A DNA stretch of 64,000 bases from Trichosporon coremiiforme (GCA_039545355.1 BCJJ01000001.1:1-64000); one strand, 5' to 3'. Counted from the first letter of the stretch, positions 35,814 through 49,354 are shown. A program made the numbers and translations. The notes: generated by a model not told the origin, from the sequence alone.

Positions 35814-36396
35814 TTATATGCTAATTCCAACATCAGGTTGGGGCTCCGTGGGTGCCAGGACAGTTAGTAGCCCTAGCTGCAGCGCACCCATCTCTGGTGG
35901 AGCCTGGGGGTGATCGAGGCGGAGAGCCGCATCGCGATCGAGGCCGCAGTTGTGCACGATGTCCCCTCTTTCTTCGGGGGTGCACGTGCACTGGAGCTGA
36001 ACCGCGCCGCAATCGGGCTTCTCGATCGTATACATAGTCTCCCCAGAGCTACTGGTCCACCTCTTGTGCCCGTCCACTGTGAGTCAGTCACTCTGAATGC
36101 CCGCCTTATGTACGTGTTTCGATGTACTTCGAACCGACGTCGTTCTGGTAGCCGTAACTTCCGTCATGCCACTTATACTGTATAGTGCGACCGATAGAGC
36201 TGCTATTAGCAGTGAACTACGGAAGCCTCACTCGTAGGTCTGTCTCTCTAGTTTGGCCGTTTCCGCATTCGATATCCTCGTAGGGCTTGCCCTGTGACCA
36301 TCAGGTTAAGACTGGCTGATGGAGACGCACAGCGGCATTGACTCCCCGCTTCACTATCTTTCCCGTGAAGCCACCAAACTGCACAAGTTCATCCAT
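35814..36396 (-). CDS. Small Asn/Gly/Ser/Tyr-rich protein, copy 2
   Basis: Paralog of the gene at 31831-32182. Exons 36396-36331, 36291-36232, 36177-36114, 36076-35814; 150 aa. Exon 1 reads MDELVQFGGFTGKIVKRGVN and exon 2 starts GKPYEDIECGNG. Exons 3-4 carry YKWHDGSYGYQNDVGSKY and LDGHKRWTSSSGETMY. The alignment I-x2-RG-x-N-x2-G-x2-Y, then NG/DG-[TS]Y-x-Y-x-N-x2-GS-x-Y is shared with copy 1, and both have the first intron after RG-x-N-x2 in phase 0. The C-terminal 65 residues (from KPDCGAVQ) are unlike copy 1 and may include unspliced intron sequence. No part except exon 4 is open without splicing. Function unknown. Confidence 0.6.
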
Positions 36397-38389
36397 GGCC
36401 GCTGAAGAGATTGATGGAGTTAGTTGCTGGTTAATGCAGTCGGTGTGGAGTGAGTGGAGAGTGACAAGAGGGATGATTGCCTGTCCAAGTCACGGAAGCC
36501 AATTGTTTGTGGAAGGTCGCTGTGGTCTGTGGGTTGAGAGATGCCGGTAAGGTAGCGTACTCTCGTGCAGGCAACTGGACGGAGATAAAGGAGCTGAGGA
36601 AGGCACTCATGACCTCCGCACAAGGAGGACCAAAGTAGTCCTGGACCCACATTCCTCGTTCCTCCGCTGTGGTCTGTAAGTTCGTGGCACTTGTAGCATG
36701 CAGGGACTACTGAGCTTGACATCGAACGAATGTTGAGGTGAAGGTGCGATGATAACAAATGCTGAGAAGACAAACCGTCGATCAACCGCAGGAATGATAG
36801 CGCCAAGCGCGACGATACAAACATTGTCAAACACACCATATTCAGCCGCTTATCTCAGGGAGCTGGGAATGAAATAAGCTGAGGTTTCGTCGCTTCATCA
36901 CTCATGACGTTGCTAGTAGGCTCGCGAGATGACTGTGCTGAGTGCCTTCAAACCACAGAGTGCTGTGCCGTTGAATGGAGTTCGTCTGTTCCGTGCCTTG
37001 TGTGGAACTGTCTGCGAAGGGTGTACCGAACCTTGGTCATCAGTGACCGCTGCCCGTCCTTCGCGCTGGTCTGAACGATTGCCAGCGGTCATCCCAGCAT
37101 TGCAAAGCTTGATGCGGAAATGAGTGCGATTCAATCGAAACGTGTTAGTACGTACTGGAGGTTGCGAAGTGCGGGTAAAGTTGCAGAAATCAATATGACG
37201 GAGGAAGGCGTCGAGTCACTGTGCCTGGGTGACACCGGATCCTGTTGCGACGCCATCCACATAGACTCGTATGACTCCCCACATCCCGAGGGATTGGGCT
37301 CCTGGGTCTGTGGTGAGCATTATCGCAGATCACAAATCACGACACACGACGCCGAATGGTTGTGTGTGAAGCCGCTTGATCAGCAGAACAATGCATGTAA
37401 CGCGCTGCGGGCAAGGGGGAGATAACGAAGAGGGAAAGACAGAATTTGAGAAAGAGGTCGTGGGATTTGTATTTGTGAGCGCGTGAGGTCAAGTTGCGTC
37501 GTGTATCTCGCTGGCTGACTGGTTGGCTGCCTGGTGGGGGGTGACGAGTGAGTCATGAGGTGCTACGTTTGGAGTCCCCGGCTGCATCTGAGAGTGCCCA
37601 GCGCCCTGGTAAATCATTACAACCCAAGTGTAATCGATTTGAATTGTGGATGACACCGATGAGGGAAAATTGCCCCTTGCGGAAATGACAGCATTCAGGT
37701 GCCTGGTTCCACCTCCTCCCATCGAGATGTGCATGTACAGACTCAGACTCACCGCATGCAACACCAAGTAGATCCTCGAGTTCGTCACTTCACTCATCCT
37801 AATCTCTCCTTCGCACCTCTGTTCCTCTCAACTCTCTCATCATCCGCCGCCTTCGCACGGCCTTCTCCCAGCCCGCCACTTTCTGTTCGCAAGAATCGCT
37901 GTTCTTTCCCGACGCATATCCGAACTCGACTCCGCACGTCGATCTCAGTAAATATAACCGTCATATCCCGTCCAAAGAAGACGTTGCAACTTGTACGATT
38001 CATCGTTCGTTTGTTCTTCTGCTGCTTCGTTCGGGATCCACGTCCTCCCACACGTCGCCTTCTTTGACGGAACCCACACACCTCGGCCTAGAGTGACGCC
38101 AACTCCTGCTTCTGCTTGCAGATCGATCCACAATCCGCTAGCGAGGTTGCACACACGTAAGTTTCCCTTCAATCTGGACTGTGTGTGCATACCGAATGCC
38201 TCTAGTCACACGGAATCGATAGCCCGGGCTCTCCGAATGGACTCTGTGCCATACTTGTGGAACCTTGGGCGCTAGCCGTCACTAACAGCATTCATTCAAG
38301 TTGTTCGCGTTGACGATAGGTGAAGACCGTTCGTGGGCATCCCGCTGTCATCCTCCCTCGCACTGAGCGTGGAACCCGACGCGCCCATC
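36397..38389. other. Mostly intergenic; PDE2 promoter and leader at right
   Basis: No domain-bearing gene. Apart from the weak candidate at 37489-37797, frames look random. The last 400 bases are C/T-rich and contain GTAAGT near 38158 with later CTAACAG, suggesting a leader intron in the PDE2 transcript. Confidence 0.45.
37489..37797 (-). CDS. Weak candidate small ORF
   Basis: 102 codons from an ATG (MSEVTNSRIYLVLHA...). A GTGAGT right after the 16th codon suggests a spliced version of about 55 aa (...GQFSLIGVIHNSNRL) as an alternative. It is divergent from PDE2. No family, no strong evidence. Confidence 0.2.
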   Translation of the reverse strand: MSEVTNSRIYLVLHAVSLSLYMHISMGGGGTRHLNAVISARGNFPSSVSSTIQIDYTWVVMIYQGAGHSQMQPGTPNVAPHDSLVTPHQAANQSASEIHDAT

Positions 38390-41300
38390 ATGCTATCGAA
38401 CGCGCCCATCATCCCGTCGTCGGCCTTCTCGGTCATCGCTCTCCTTCCCGAGTCAATGTCGAGTGCGTCGCAGACGGGAACGGCCCCGCCTCCGCTGGTC
38501 CACCGGGACTCTGCGCCGAAGGTTCATACGCGCAGCGATTGGAACAATGACGACGTCGACAGTCTGTCGCTTCATAGCCGCCGCCTGAGTCTCGCCCCTG
38601 GCATTGGCTCCGGTTTCAACACTGCGTCAAAGCCCTCGCCTCTGGCTACCAGCCCAGAAATCCCTTCCTCGTCCCGCCTTGCACCGCCTAGCGCCGACTC
38701 GCCATCTTCGATGCACTCAAGAACACGCAGCTCAGGTAGCAGGAAGACCTCGCTCGGAAGCCCTCTCGGCTGCGAAGCTCTGAGGCAACCGCGCGGCAGC
38801 GTGCAGATAGGCTCGGCGGCGCGTTCGTCGGCCATGGCGGGCCGTAGCCGGCCTGGAGCGGTTGGAGACGACCTCGTCGGTGCTTTGCGGCAGTACGGTT
38901 TGGAAGGTGAGTAACTTGGCTGTTGAAATCTGGTTGGCCCTCCGCGACCAAGTCTGCAGTCCCTGGCGATCTCGAAACACAGGGACAGGCGTCGGGCAAG
39001 GGCCCGCCGAGGCAGCGCGGCTTGCCGCTTTCGCTCCTGCTGCATGTTGCGTGGCGATATTTCTGCGCGAAGCTGGCATCAAAGGCGGTGCAGAAGTCAG
39101 CTATCGCGGGGCTATCGCCCTGTGTTGCATTGGCGAGTGAGGCGTTAGGGACAGCAGACTTGACGATCTCCTTGGCGTATCATGATCAAAGCCACCGGCG
39201 ACCACAGATCTCCTGTGCCCCTGCTCTTCTGCGATGCCTGTGGTGGGCAAGCGCTTTGGCCGTGTTCGGGAACCACCCTGGCCGCCGTGTTTCATGTGCA
39301 CGTACATGCTTGCCAACCACATTCATCCCTTCTGCCTCATGTGCTGACCTCACAGTGACGGTTGTTCACCAGGCTTCTCACATCCCGAGCCTGCTGTCCA
39401 CGCAGACGCCGACGACAGCAGCCACTTCATCGACTTCGCGACCCGCTTCTTCGACGTCTCCCCAGCAGGTCATTCTCGTCCCTCTCGAAGAGGCCCCTGT
39501 TTTGCCCTCCCTCTCTATCTTGACCTCCAAGGGTACCACCCCCAGCGCTGTTTGCTTCCAGAATGATATCATCCAAGCAGCCCGTCGAGTGGAGGACCAA
39601 TGGATCAACAATGCGACCGCCAGCATCGAGCGCGTCATGCAGCTCTGCAACGGGGCGGATCGGTATGCCGAGGAGAACGAAGGACAGAAGCCACCAGTCC
39701 TGCTCGCCTACGTGCCGGGATCGGGCCTGTCGAACAACGCGCTTTCGGCGTGCGTCGCCGCTGGTGCTTCCGGCTTCCTCTATCCGCCATTTGACAGCCA
39801 CACAGCCGACTACATCGTACAGTTGGTTGCAGCCGCCAACGCTGGCAGGACGGCAACCATGGTCGGCCTTTCCAGCGATGTCGCCTCACCTCAGTCCTCC
39901 ATCGCGTCCTTGTCGCTCCACTCTGGCTTCGATGACGAGGCCAAGGTCGTCCTTACTCCAACGGCGCTTGGAAGAGGCGCCGAGCACGAGAGCGAGCGTG
40001 CACTGAACGCTTCGCTTCACCCCGCCCGGCGAAGAGTGAGCACCCAGCTAAACCTCAGTCGCGTGATCTCCCAGGGATCGACTGCCAGCGTCGAAAGCGA
40101 GCAGCGCTTCGAGCGTAACGATATCGCGCACCCCTCACCCAACGTCGGTCGCCGCAGTTCATTGGCAAAGGTCAGCGTTACCAACTTGGGCCACTTCCCC
40201 TCCAAGTACCAGCTGCTGGAGTCTATGATTGCGAACAGCGACGACTCTCGGCGAAGAAGTGTCGACAACGGAGGACTTGCGCTGGCATTCGACCGCGTTA
40301 CACAGCGCGCGGTTCCCGCCCCTCAAGGATTCGGACAAGCCTTCAGCGTCATCGCGCAGGAACAGGAACAGGAAGCGACTGAGGGAAGCAACGAGATTCA
40401 GTTCGCTGAGGTGCTTGGCGAGACTTTCCATCACATCCTGTCGTGGATCCAGATCCAGATGGAGGATTACGAGTCTATGGCGGCGCCTATTTCGCGAGAT
40501 GATCGCGTGCGTCTCGTGTCCGCCTTGAACTCATGGGACTTCAGGCCTCATCTCTTGTCGCAGGCTGATCTCTACCGTGTCGCATGTCTGGTCTTCGAGG
40601 CGGCGTTGCATGTCGAGGGAATTGCGGACCTCGGTATCACGCAAGGTGAGTTTCATTAAGAGAGATGAACTGACATCAGACCAAATGAACCGCTTCCTCT
40701 TTGCTGTGCGAGCAATTTATCACAAGCCGAACCCATACCACAACTACATTCACGCCATCGACGTTCTGCAGGCGACGTACATGTTCCTCATGTCCATCGG
40801 AGTCGCGCCCCCGTTTTCTTTCTTCCTTGATCTTGTTCCTGGCCAGACCATCTGGAAGCGACCGACCGAGGAAGCCCAGCCTGCAGGCGGCGCTGGCACC
40901 CGACGAGCTCGCGACATCCTGCGCCCCCAGGACGTCTTCGCTATTCTCATGGCCGCCATCGGCCACGACGTCGGCCATCCGGGCCTTAGCAACGCCTTCA
41001 TGAAGAACGCCAAGGTGCCGCTCTCCCTTGTCTACGACGACAAATCAGTTCTCGAGAACATGCACACCGTGCTGGTTGTCAAGCTCCTGAACAAGCACGG
41101 CTTTGGCTTCCTCCTCGGCACTCCATCTGAGGGAGAAGTCGCGCAGTTCCCAGCGCGCGGCGACATCGACTGGCGTGGCTTCCGACGAGTTCTGTACTCC
41201 GCCATTTTGGCCACCGACATGTCGCTCCACTTTGCGTGGATCCAGCGCCTGCAGGAGTTCGGCTCCGCCATGCAGCAGGGCAAGATCACGGACCGCGAGG

Positions 41301-41989
41301 AGCTGCGCGACGAGGACCGCGTCATGGTCTCGCAGGCTCTGATCAAGTGCGCTGATATCAGCAACCCGACACGACCGATCGATGTGTCGGAGCACTGGTC
41401 AACCGTGCTCCTGGACGAATGGACGAAGCAGGCGTTCCTAGAGGAGGAGCTCGATCTGCCGGTCTCCGTCGTGGCCGGCGTCGATGCACGCCTGCAAGCT
41501 AAGGGTCAGGTCGGCTTCATCAACCTGTTCACAGAGCCGCTCTTCAAGGCGGCGGCCGAGGCGCTCCCCGAGCTGACGCAGTTCGCCGACTCGTGCATCG
41601 AGAACAAGAACATCTGGATGACGCGCCTCGAGCACCTCGAGGCCGACTCGGACGAGAACGCTAAGCTCACGGCCCTCCTGCAGGAGCTCGTCAGCACGCC
41701 GACCGCCTCGGCCCAGGACGAGCGGTTCAACACGCTGCTCCCTGCGGTCCTGCCTCCAGGCCTCGTCCACCACGACGAGGCGCCGACCGAGGAGACGGGC
41801 AACGCGAAACAGTCGGCGGGCGTTAGGAGCGCCAGGCCGCCAATCATCGACGCCTTGCGCGCCGTGTACGAGGAGGAGGTGCACCACCGCAATCACTGTC
41901 TGTCCTCGTACCAGCAGAGTCGGCGCATGTCGACGCCCGACGCGATCGCGCTCCTCAGCCGCTCCAACCTGCGTGGCGGCCTCATCTGA
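38390..41989 (+). CDS. PDE2: High-affinity 3',5'-cyclic-nucleotide phosphodiesterase (class I)
   Basis: Hydrolyses cAMP to 5'-AMP, damping PKA signalling. Exons 38390-38906, 39356-40645, 40680-41989; 1038 aa, in frame. The C-terminal catalytic domain (from about residue 560) shows the class I metal site: HNYIHAIDV (H623), IGHDVGHPG (H698-D699), ILATDMSLHF and KCADISNPTRP (D828). QVGFINLFTEPLF is the expected C-terminal signature. Residues about 173-300 look like a degenerate receiver-type fold (VTVVHQ; VLLAYVPGSGLS; AGASGFLYPPF), reminiscent of the N-terminal REC domain of PDE8. That is inference. Residues 1-170 are Ser-rich. Intron 1 is long (449 nt), intron 2 is 34 nt. The ATG at 38390 was chosen because no upstream ATG is in frame. 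Confidence 0.93.
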
Positions 41990-42054
41990 GTTCTTCCCCA
42001 GCAACGACATTCTTGACACTCCCGAATTTCCAATAGAATCACATCTTATCTTCC

Positions 42055-42101
42055 GACAGACAGACAGACGACAGACCGACGACAGACAGAGACAGACAGA
42101 C
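42055..42101. repeat. GACA-type microsatellite
   Basis: Imperfect GACA/GACC tract in the 3' region between the convergent PDE2 and ESP1 stops. Confidence 0.8.
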
Positions 42102-42272
42102 CCATCATTGCATTTGCCAACTACTAGCTTTCACAGCTGCCAGCCACTGCATTCACAATGTACCCACATCGAACTGTACATGTAACCAGTACACAAACAC
42201 GGAGCACATATTCACTACAGTTGCATTGGCACATAAGACACTAACAGAAACCCTCCAAGTGTACAGACTGAC

Positions 42273-45200
42273 TTAGTCCGTGAAGTACACAGGGATGCCG
42301 TACACGACGGGCGCGGCGCCGGTGAGGAACTGGAGCTTCGTGCTTGCCCTCGCGGCCGAGACAGCTTGCACGACGCTCTTCTCTTCCCTCGCTTCCTGCT
42401 CGCCCAGCCCAAGCTGGTCGAGCACGACCTCGGTCAGGCGGTCGATGTCCTTATCGGTGACGTCCCAGAGGTTGCCGACGAGGCAGGGGCAGCCGGCGAG
42501 GACATAGTCCATCGGCGTGCCCGTGCGGTCAAGGTCGCCTTGGTCTCTCAACAACCCAGAGCTACATCCCCAGAGCATAGTGACGGCGCACTTCTGGAGA
42601 TGTCTGATCTTGTGGCCGCGGACGTACTCCTCGCCTCCGCCGTGGCCGCAGTACACGACCAGGTCCTTCTCCTCGAGCGCCTTGAGCACAGCGGCTTCGG
42701 TCGGTTTCGAGCCCGTTAGGCCGGTCCAGCCGTATCGCTTCTCAAGGCTGGCGATCCGAGGCTCGAAACGTGCCTGCGTCCCCGTCAGGTCGCCGGAGGG
42801 ATTCAGGTAGTACTCGGCGCTGCGGCGGGAGACCTTGTGCCTGGGCGTGTGCAGCAGGAAGGGCAGGGAGGGGATACGGCTGACTGCACGGCTGCGCAGG
42901 ATCGGGATCGACTCCCACGGGATGCCCTGCACGTTCTTGTCGAGCGCCAGGAGAAGATGCTCCTCCTCCCTCTGCGGCTGGTGGAAGAGGGACGCCGCCT
43001 CCAAATCGCTCAGCGCGCTCTTGACGTCGACGCCGAGCTGGTCAAAGTCGAGCTCCGCGAGCGCGACCGGAACGCCGTTGAACTGGTACTGGTCCAGGAT
43101 GAAATAGACCAGGTCCTCAACCTCCTCGTCCTTGCACTTGCTGCTGAGGGTTGCGAAGCACTGGAGCAGCGCGTCAGGCAGTTGCACGCGGGTTGAGCGG
43201 CGTTCAGAGCCACCGCTGAGAGCGCTCTGGAAGATCCGGTCCAGGCGCTCCTTGAACGTCCCGAAGGCTCGGGTGTCGTACGACGAGCGGGGGTTGAGCA
43301 CTGTCTTGAACGCGCCGAGCCAGCAGAACTCGATCGTCGCCAGCAATTCGCCGAGCCTCGTGTCGATAGCGATGCGCTCGCGCCACCACGCCTTCTTGTC
43401 CTCCTGCGACATGCATTTCTTGATTGCGCTGATCGACGCCTCGTTCCCCTCCATAACGGCCTTGAGCTCGGTCATGCCTGCGTCGAACGTGAAGAGCTCG
43501 GACTCGTCCTCGCCCTCCCTGCGGCCCTGGCGGTCCAGCGGAATGCAGAACACAAGAGGCTCGCACCCATTCTGGTGCCGCGAGACGAGCATCGTGTTCC
43601 GGTCGTCCGTCACTGTGATGCTGACAACGGCCCAGGTCTTGGGCAGAGAGGAAAGGTCGTAGTCCGTCTGCAGGTAATCGTTCGCCTGGTATTGCTGCCG
43701 CAGGCTCTTCCAGTACTCCTCGAGCTCGGTCTGCGGCTGGATCTCGGGGATGTCGAGTGCTGGCCAGTCGAAGTCGTCTGCATTCGGGTTTGCGAACTTA
43801 CCATCAATGGCTGACAGCAGTTCGCGGTGCAGCGTGATGCTCGAGGCAGAGGCGAGAACTCCAGCGGCACAGGCAGTTGTATCGGGGTTGCCGTGTCCGA
43901 GCGAGGTCTGGAACGCTCCCAGTACCGCAAGCGAGACGCACGCCTGTCGGATTTCCTCCACCTTTCCTGTGCGGGCAACGGCGGCGAGCGTCGATCGGAA
44001 AGCCTCGCTTGCCTTCTCGAGAAGCAGCTGAGCGGTGTGGCGGGAAGAGGCTCTATCCTTCCTTTCGGAGCCGCTCATAGTCATGGCGATGGTAGACTCG
44101 GTCAGAGAGCTCATGAAGAGATCGGTCTTGAAGCAGTCGAACGCGTCGTGCATCGCGACCTTGGCGTCGAGGAACAGGTTCTCCGACTTGTCCTCGGGCA
44201 CGTGCTGCAGTTGCCCGAGCACCTCGCTGTACTCGTCGTTGCAGCCTGCTTCCTTCAGCAGCCATGCGCGCTGACGCAGCAAGTGACCGAGAGCGTTCGG
44301 AAACAGCGGCTCGACGCCCGCCTCCTTGACTGGCGAGGGCCATGACTCCGAGGTGGTGAACTGCCCGTCAAGTCCGACGATATCGTTGACAGCGCGAATG
44401 AACATCTCGTCTGCCTCGGCACTCTCGTGCTGCCTGGACAGCAGCTCGCCCTGCACGCGCATGAGCTCAACTGCATCTGGGCCTTCGATGGCGAACTCGG
44501 CGCCGCTCGTGATCTGCTCGGCCGCCGTGTCGAAGTGGAGGCGGCGGGACTCGAGCTCGGCACTATGAGCCGAGACGCGGGCGGACAGGCTACTAGACCG
44601 AATTGCCGGCACCATTCCGCGAATTTGAACGAGGTAGTACTCGCACTCCTTGACCGAGCCTCGCCGGGCAAGCGCCATTGTGAGGTCGAATGTGGCGTCC
44701 ACGAGGTGCTCGGCGTAATGCCATTGCAGAGCCGTAAGATACTTGCCAGTGAAGCAGAAGTTACGTGCAGCCTTGGCCACACCCTCGGACTTCGCCTTGG
44801 CCTTCTCATGCTCGTCCATCTCCTCCTCGACAGCCTCCAACTCCTGCATATCCGCAGCGTCGGGGGCCTCAGCCGCCAGGTGAGCGATACCGTGAGCTCC
44901 TCGGCACCATTGCCTGTACGCGACCGCCAAACTGTTGAGCGCAGACGCCACATCACCCTGTTTGTTAGTTTGGTGATCAACGCATCCGAAACTCACCTCC
45001 GCCATCCTGATAGCTGCAAGAGTGCCGTGCGCAAGAGCCACTCGCTCCGAAATAGCGCAAAGCTCGATCCAGCGCTTGGAGAACGTGCCCGTGTTGGTCG
45101 GCTCCGGGATCGACGGGAACAGGTCCTGAGCGTTGGCATATGCATCGCGAGCTTCCGCGACCTGGTTCGACATCGCAAGATAACGCGCGTATCGGAGATA

Positions 45201-48200
45201 GACCTCGAGAAGAGTGGCAGGAGAGATGGTCGCCGAATGCTCGGCGGCCGCAGCACCTTCCTCCTGGCCAGCGTTCTCGGCCACCTCGGCACAGTTGATG
45301 GCAGCCGTGAAGACGCTCTGAGCTCGAGAGAACTTTCCGAGTCGTCCGTACTCCGTGCCCAGTCGGGCGGAGGTCATGACGTAGGCTGGTGTAAGCTTCT
45401 CCTCGACTGAAACCAGCTTACCTTCTCCCTGGTTCTGACGCTGCACCGTGCGGAGAGCCCTCAAGGTCTCCAGCTTGGGAAGCACCAGACCCATGATACC
45501 AAAGAGTGTGGCGAGAGAGTCTAGCAACTCGCAGAAGCGCTCCATGTTGTCGACCATGAGCGGCGCGGGCTCAGACGTTTTGGGTGCAGCCTTCGCGAGC
45601 GCCGCCTTGGTCGACTTCGTTGCGGGGGGCTTGCTCGCGGTCTTGATGGCAGTCGTTCGCGTGCTCCTCACAGTCGCCCGAGTACCGCGCGTGCCACTGA
45701 CAATGCGCTTACCTGCGACAGCTGGCTTGTCGGCGACCTGCGGAGGGGCGATAAAGTTACGAATAGCCTTGAGTGCCGCACCTCCCAGTTGCGCCACAGC
45801 CGCCACACTGTGGTGGGTAGCATGGTAGGCATCGAGTGCCCGTAGCACCAAAGCGCAGGCATGGTACTCCGAGCTGTACTTCTCCAAGCCTGAATCGTTC
45901 CCGAACACAGTCTGCGAAGCGAGGTGCTCGATCTCCTCGGCAAGGGGGTTGAAGCGGCTCGACTGATACCCGGTGGCGGCGATGGTGGCCATCAAACGAA
46001 GAATAACCCTCATGCGGCGCATGGGATAGTCAGCATCGGCGTAAGTCGCCAACAGTCGGTCAGCAAGCTCGGAGATGAGGACCTGAACATGCGGCTTGAA
46101 GCGGGCGTGCTCCAGTGCACCCATGACACGCTCGCCAATCGCGCCTCGGACAGCGGTCGAGACGTCTGCCTCGTCCATCGCGCTCCAAAGGACGGAAGCG
46201 AAGCCAGCGGTCTCAGGGTCGTTGGTGATGAAAGTCGTGCAGCGCTTCAGGAGCGAGATCCAGTCCGAAATGCTGGCGAAGATCTTGCACGGGCTCACGA
46301 AGGCGTTCTCCTTCTCGATGTGGTGAATGGTGGTGTCGTCCAGGGTGAGCAGGGCTTGAGCGAAGGCCGCCATTGCGGCCGGCTTGTCCTTCTCCTGGTA
46401 ACAGAAAGCGAGAAGCTCTAGTCGCCTCATCATCGATCCGTGGATGGCCTTCCAGTGAGTCGACTCCAAGACGGCAGCATCGTCGGGAGGCGACGCCAGG
46501 AGCTCCGACGACCAGTCCACACTACGCTTGATCAGTCCAAGAGATCCGTTGGCCTTGGCGTGAGTAAGGCGCACGGCGGTAGCGTGAGCCGTCTGCGACA
46601 GGCACACCACAAACTGGACAAAGGCTCCAGCGCTGAGGTTGGACTTGTTGGCGATTACGAGAGCGTAATCGCGGTCAAGCAGAGACGTGAGCTCAGTTGT
46701 TCCCAAGGACGAGGCAATCTTCAAGGTCGAGTCCACGAGTCCCGGGAGACAGTCGCGGCTGATGGCGGATAGTCGGTCGTCGGTAACGTCTCGAAGAAGG
46801 CTCTCGATAAAAGTCACTTCGGAGGATAACCATTTTCGCACAACGTCGGATAGCTTGGGACGGTCCAGAAGCTTCACAAGCACTCGTCGTAACCGCTCTA
46901 GTCCTCGGAGGCAGGCTGAAGTGACGCTTGCCCCCTCGCTTCTCATGCTACAGAGAGCAGACAGAAGCTTATCGAGATCAACGCCGGCCAGAGCATCAGT
47001 CAATACGCTGCCAGATGCCGAGGCATCGCTAGCCAGAGCTTCGACCTGGACATGAACCTTGGCTAGCGTCGCAGACAGTTGCGAAGCGGTAGCGGAGGCG
47101 TTGCTGATCTTGGACACGCTGGACACGGAGCCGGCAGACACCGCGCTCGATGCGCTAGTGGAGAGCGGCGTAGCTGTGCCCGACCGGACGGAGGCGGACG
47201 CCTTGTCACCTGAGATCGTTGCGATTGAGGTAACGACGGCTAAGGCTTCGTCGATAACGGACGAGTCGCCGAGATTGCGGCCAATTCCCACCCAGATGTC
47301 CGCCACCGTGCTCCAGCTGCCTCCGAACCAAGCATTCCTGTTCTCGCCCCTCGCGGCGCAGGTACGCTCGACGACGTCGACGCACTGCGAGATGAAAGTC
47401 GCCACGGCCCGCTTGTCATCTGTGCCAGCCAGGTACTTCTGACACGTTCGTGCGACGTGCGACCATATCGAGTCAAGCGAGTTCTTCTTGGGTGGGTCGT
47501 CGGCTGCGCTGGACGATACCATGGTCGCGAACGCAGTGTAGAACCGGAGGCGAAGCCATGAGGCTGAGATCGGAACCTCCACCGCCGAAATACGACGATA
47601 TAGTAAGACGGCGAAAGGACCGATGGAGGTGAGCGGCAGTAAAGGCGCGAGGATCAGGGGATGATTCGGAGCGTCGGAGATCGTCAAAGTGGAGGGAATC
47701 GCCTGATATCAGCCAATGCCCCGAAAGGGAACGTACTTCAGGATCCATGTTAGGGAGCAGGCTGCACCACGCTGCAATCGTAGAATTGCACAGCAGCATT
47801 CGGAGCACATCGCTGATTTCGCCCTTGGCGCGAGGGTAAGTAGTGATCCCGTTCCAGGTCCATTCATCGTCAACGAACACATGTTCGTAGTCCTTGACCA
47901 GGCTGTATCTGAGCTCACCGAGGAGCTCGAGGGCGGTGGAGTTCTGCAAGCGTCAGCTTCACGTTAACAGGTAATCCCAGCTTACCATGTCCAGTGCGAT
48001 GCACTTAAACGCCAGGTTGAAGGCTCCTCGCTCGACGGCCAGGCGCTGGGAACCAGAGCCGTACAGCTCTCGGAGCACCTTCACTCCAGCTCTGCCCTCT
48101 CGTACAGCTTTGGCGACCTTGGGAGTCCACTCGGACTTCGTTCCTGTCCTGTATCCCACCGCTTGGGCCTTAGACAGCAGCTTGATTGCAGAGTTGCTCG

Positions 48201-48723
48201 CCGCCTGCGCCGATTGGGCACGCTCCCTGACGCCGACACCTGGTTTCGTCCATGGAAGGTCATCGTCTTCAGCTGCTGGAGCGGGCGGCTCCTTGCTGGA
48301 AGTTGCCGTGGAGGCTGTCGTTCGGATCGAAGTCGACGTAGGCGCTCTCGTGGATCTCGAAGTCGCTGTCGATGCCGGCCGTGAGCTGGAGGAAGTGGTG
48401 GTCGGGGCAGTTCGGCGAGCTCGCGTGGTTGCCGCTTTCGTCATGGTCGTTTCAATCTCTCGTGTGGACGCTTTGGCTGTCTTCGTGTCAGCCTTGGCCG
48501 TGGCAGTCGACGGCGCCTTCGCAGGCGCCTTGGCCTTGGCCGCCGACGCCTTGCTAGCCGAAGTGACACGCTTCTTCGGCTGCGGCTCTGGCTCGCTAAC
48601 CTGGAGCACTCGGTCGAGGGTTGCTGCGAGGTCGTCCTCGGTGGACGCCGGCGCGGCAACGGTACGCCTCGTCGTCCGTGTCGCCGCCCGTGTCGATGGT
48701 GGGGCCGCTACTCGAGCCGGCAT
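42273..48723 (-). CDS. ESP1: Separase (Esp1/Cut1), peptidase C50
   Basis: Cysteine protease that cleaves the cohesin kleisin at anaphase onset. Exons in transcript order: 48723-47986, 47943-47737, 47702-44997, 44957-42273; 2111 aa, within the range for fungal separases. The catalytic dyad is intact: H1989 in VVYCGHGGGEEY and C2015 in MLWGCSSGLL, 26 residues apart as in other separases. The last 25 residues (TGAAPVVYGIPVYF) are typical of the family. The N-terminal 160 residues are Thr/Ala/Ser/Lys-rich and basic; the middle is helical-repeat sequence. The 39-nt intron at 44958-44996 is in frame and stop-free, but has GTGAGT, CTAAC and CAG. Other in-frame introns could be hidden. It is divergent from RPB10. 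Confidence 0.94.
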
Positions 48724-48966
48724 TGTCGTCGGCGGTGTATGGTGTTGTTGTTGTTTCGATCGTAAACAGCACTCATTTCAGGGACACCCAGAAGTCATTC
48801 GCGCTGTCTGTGGCGGATGGGCGGGAGTGTTGCATGGCTGGCACGTGGCCAATGACGTTTGTAAAATTTCGACCCTTATCAGAGTCGGTCATGAATTCCT
48901 GCCCTCTTGAGCTATTGTGAGGTTATCGACCGCTTTCCAGGTTCCGCAACAACAACACCGGGCACC
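48724..48966. promoter_or_regulatory. Divergent promoter ESP1 / RPB10
   Basis: Only 243 bp separate the two start codons, so a bidirectional promoter is implied. No TATA box was identified. Confidence 0.6.

Positions 48967-49354
<388 letters not shown>

Noticed and set aside
37120..37425. 101-codon plus-strand ORF starting with ATG
   Set aside because: No splice signals, promoter or recognisable pattern; could not be distinguished from chance.
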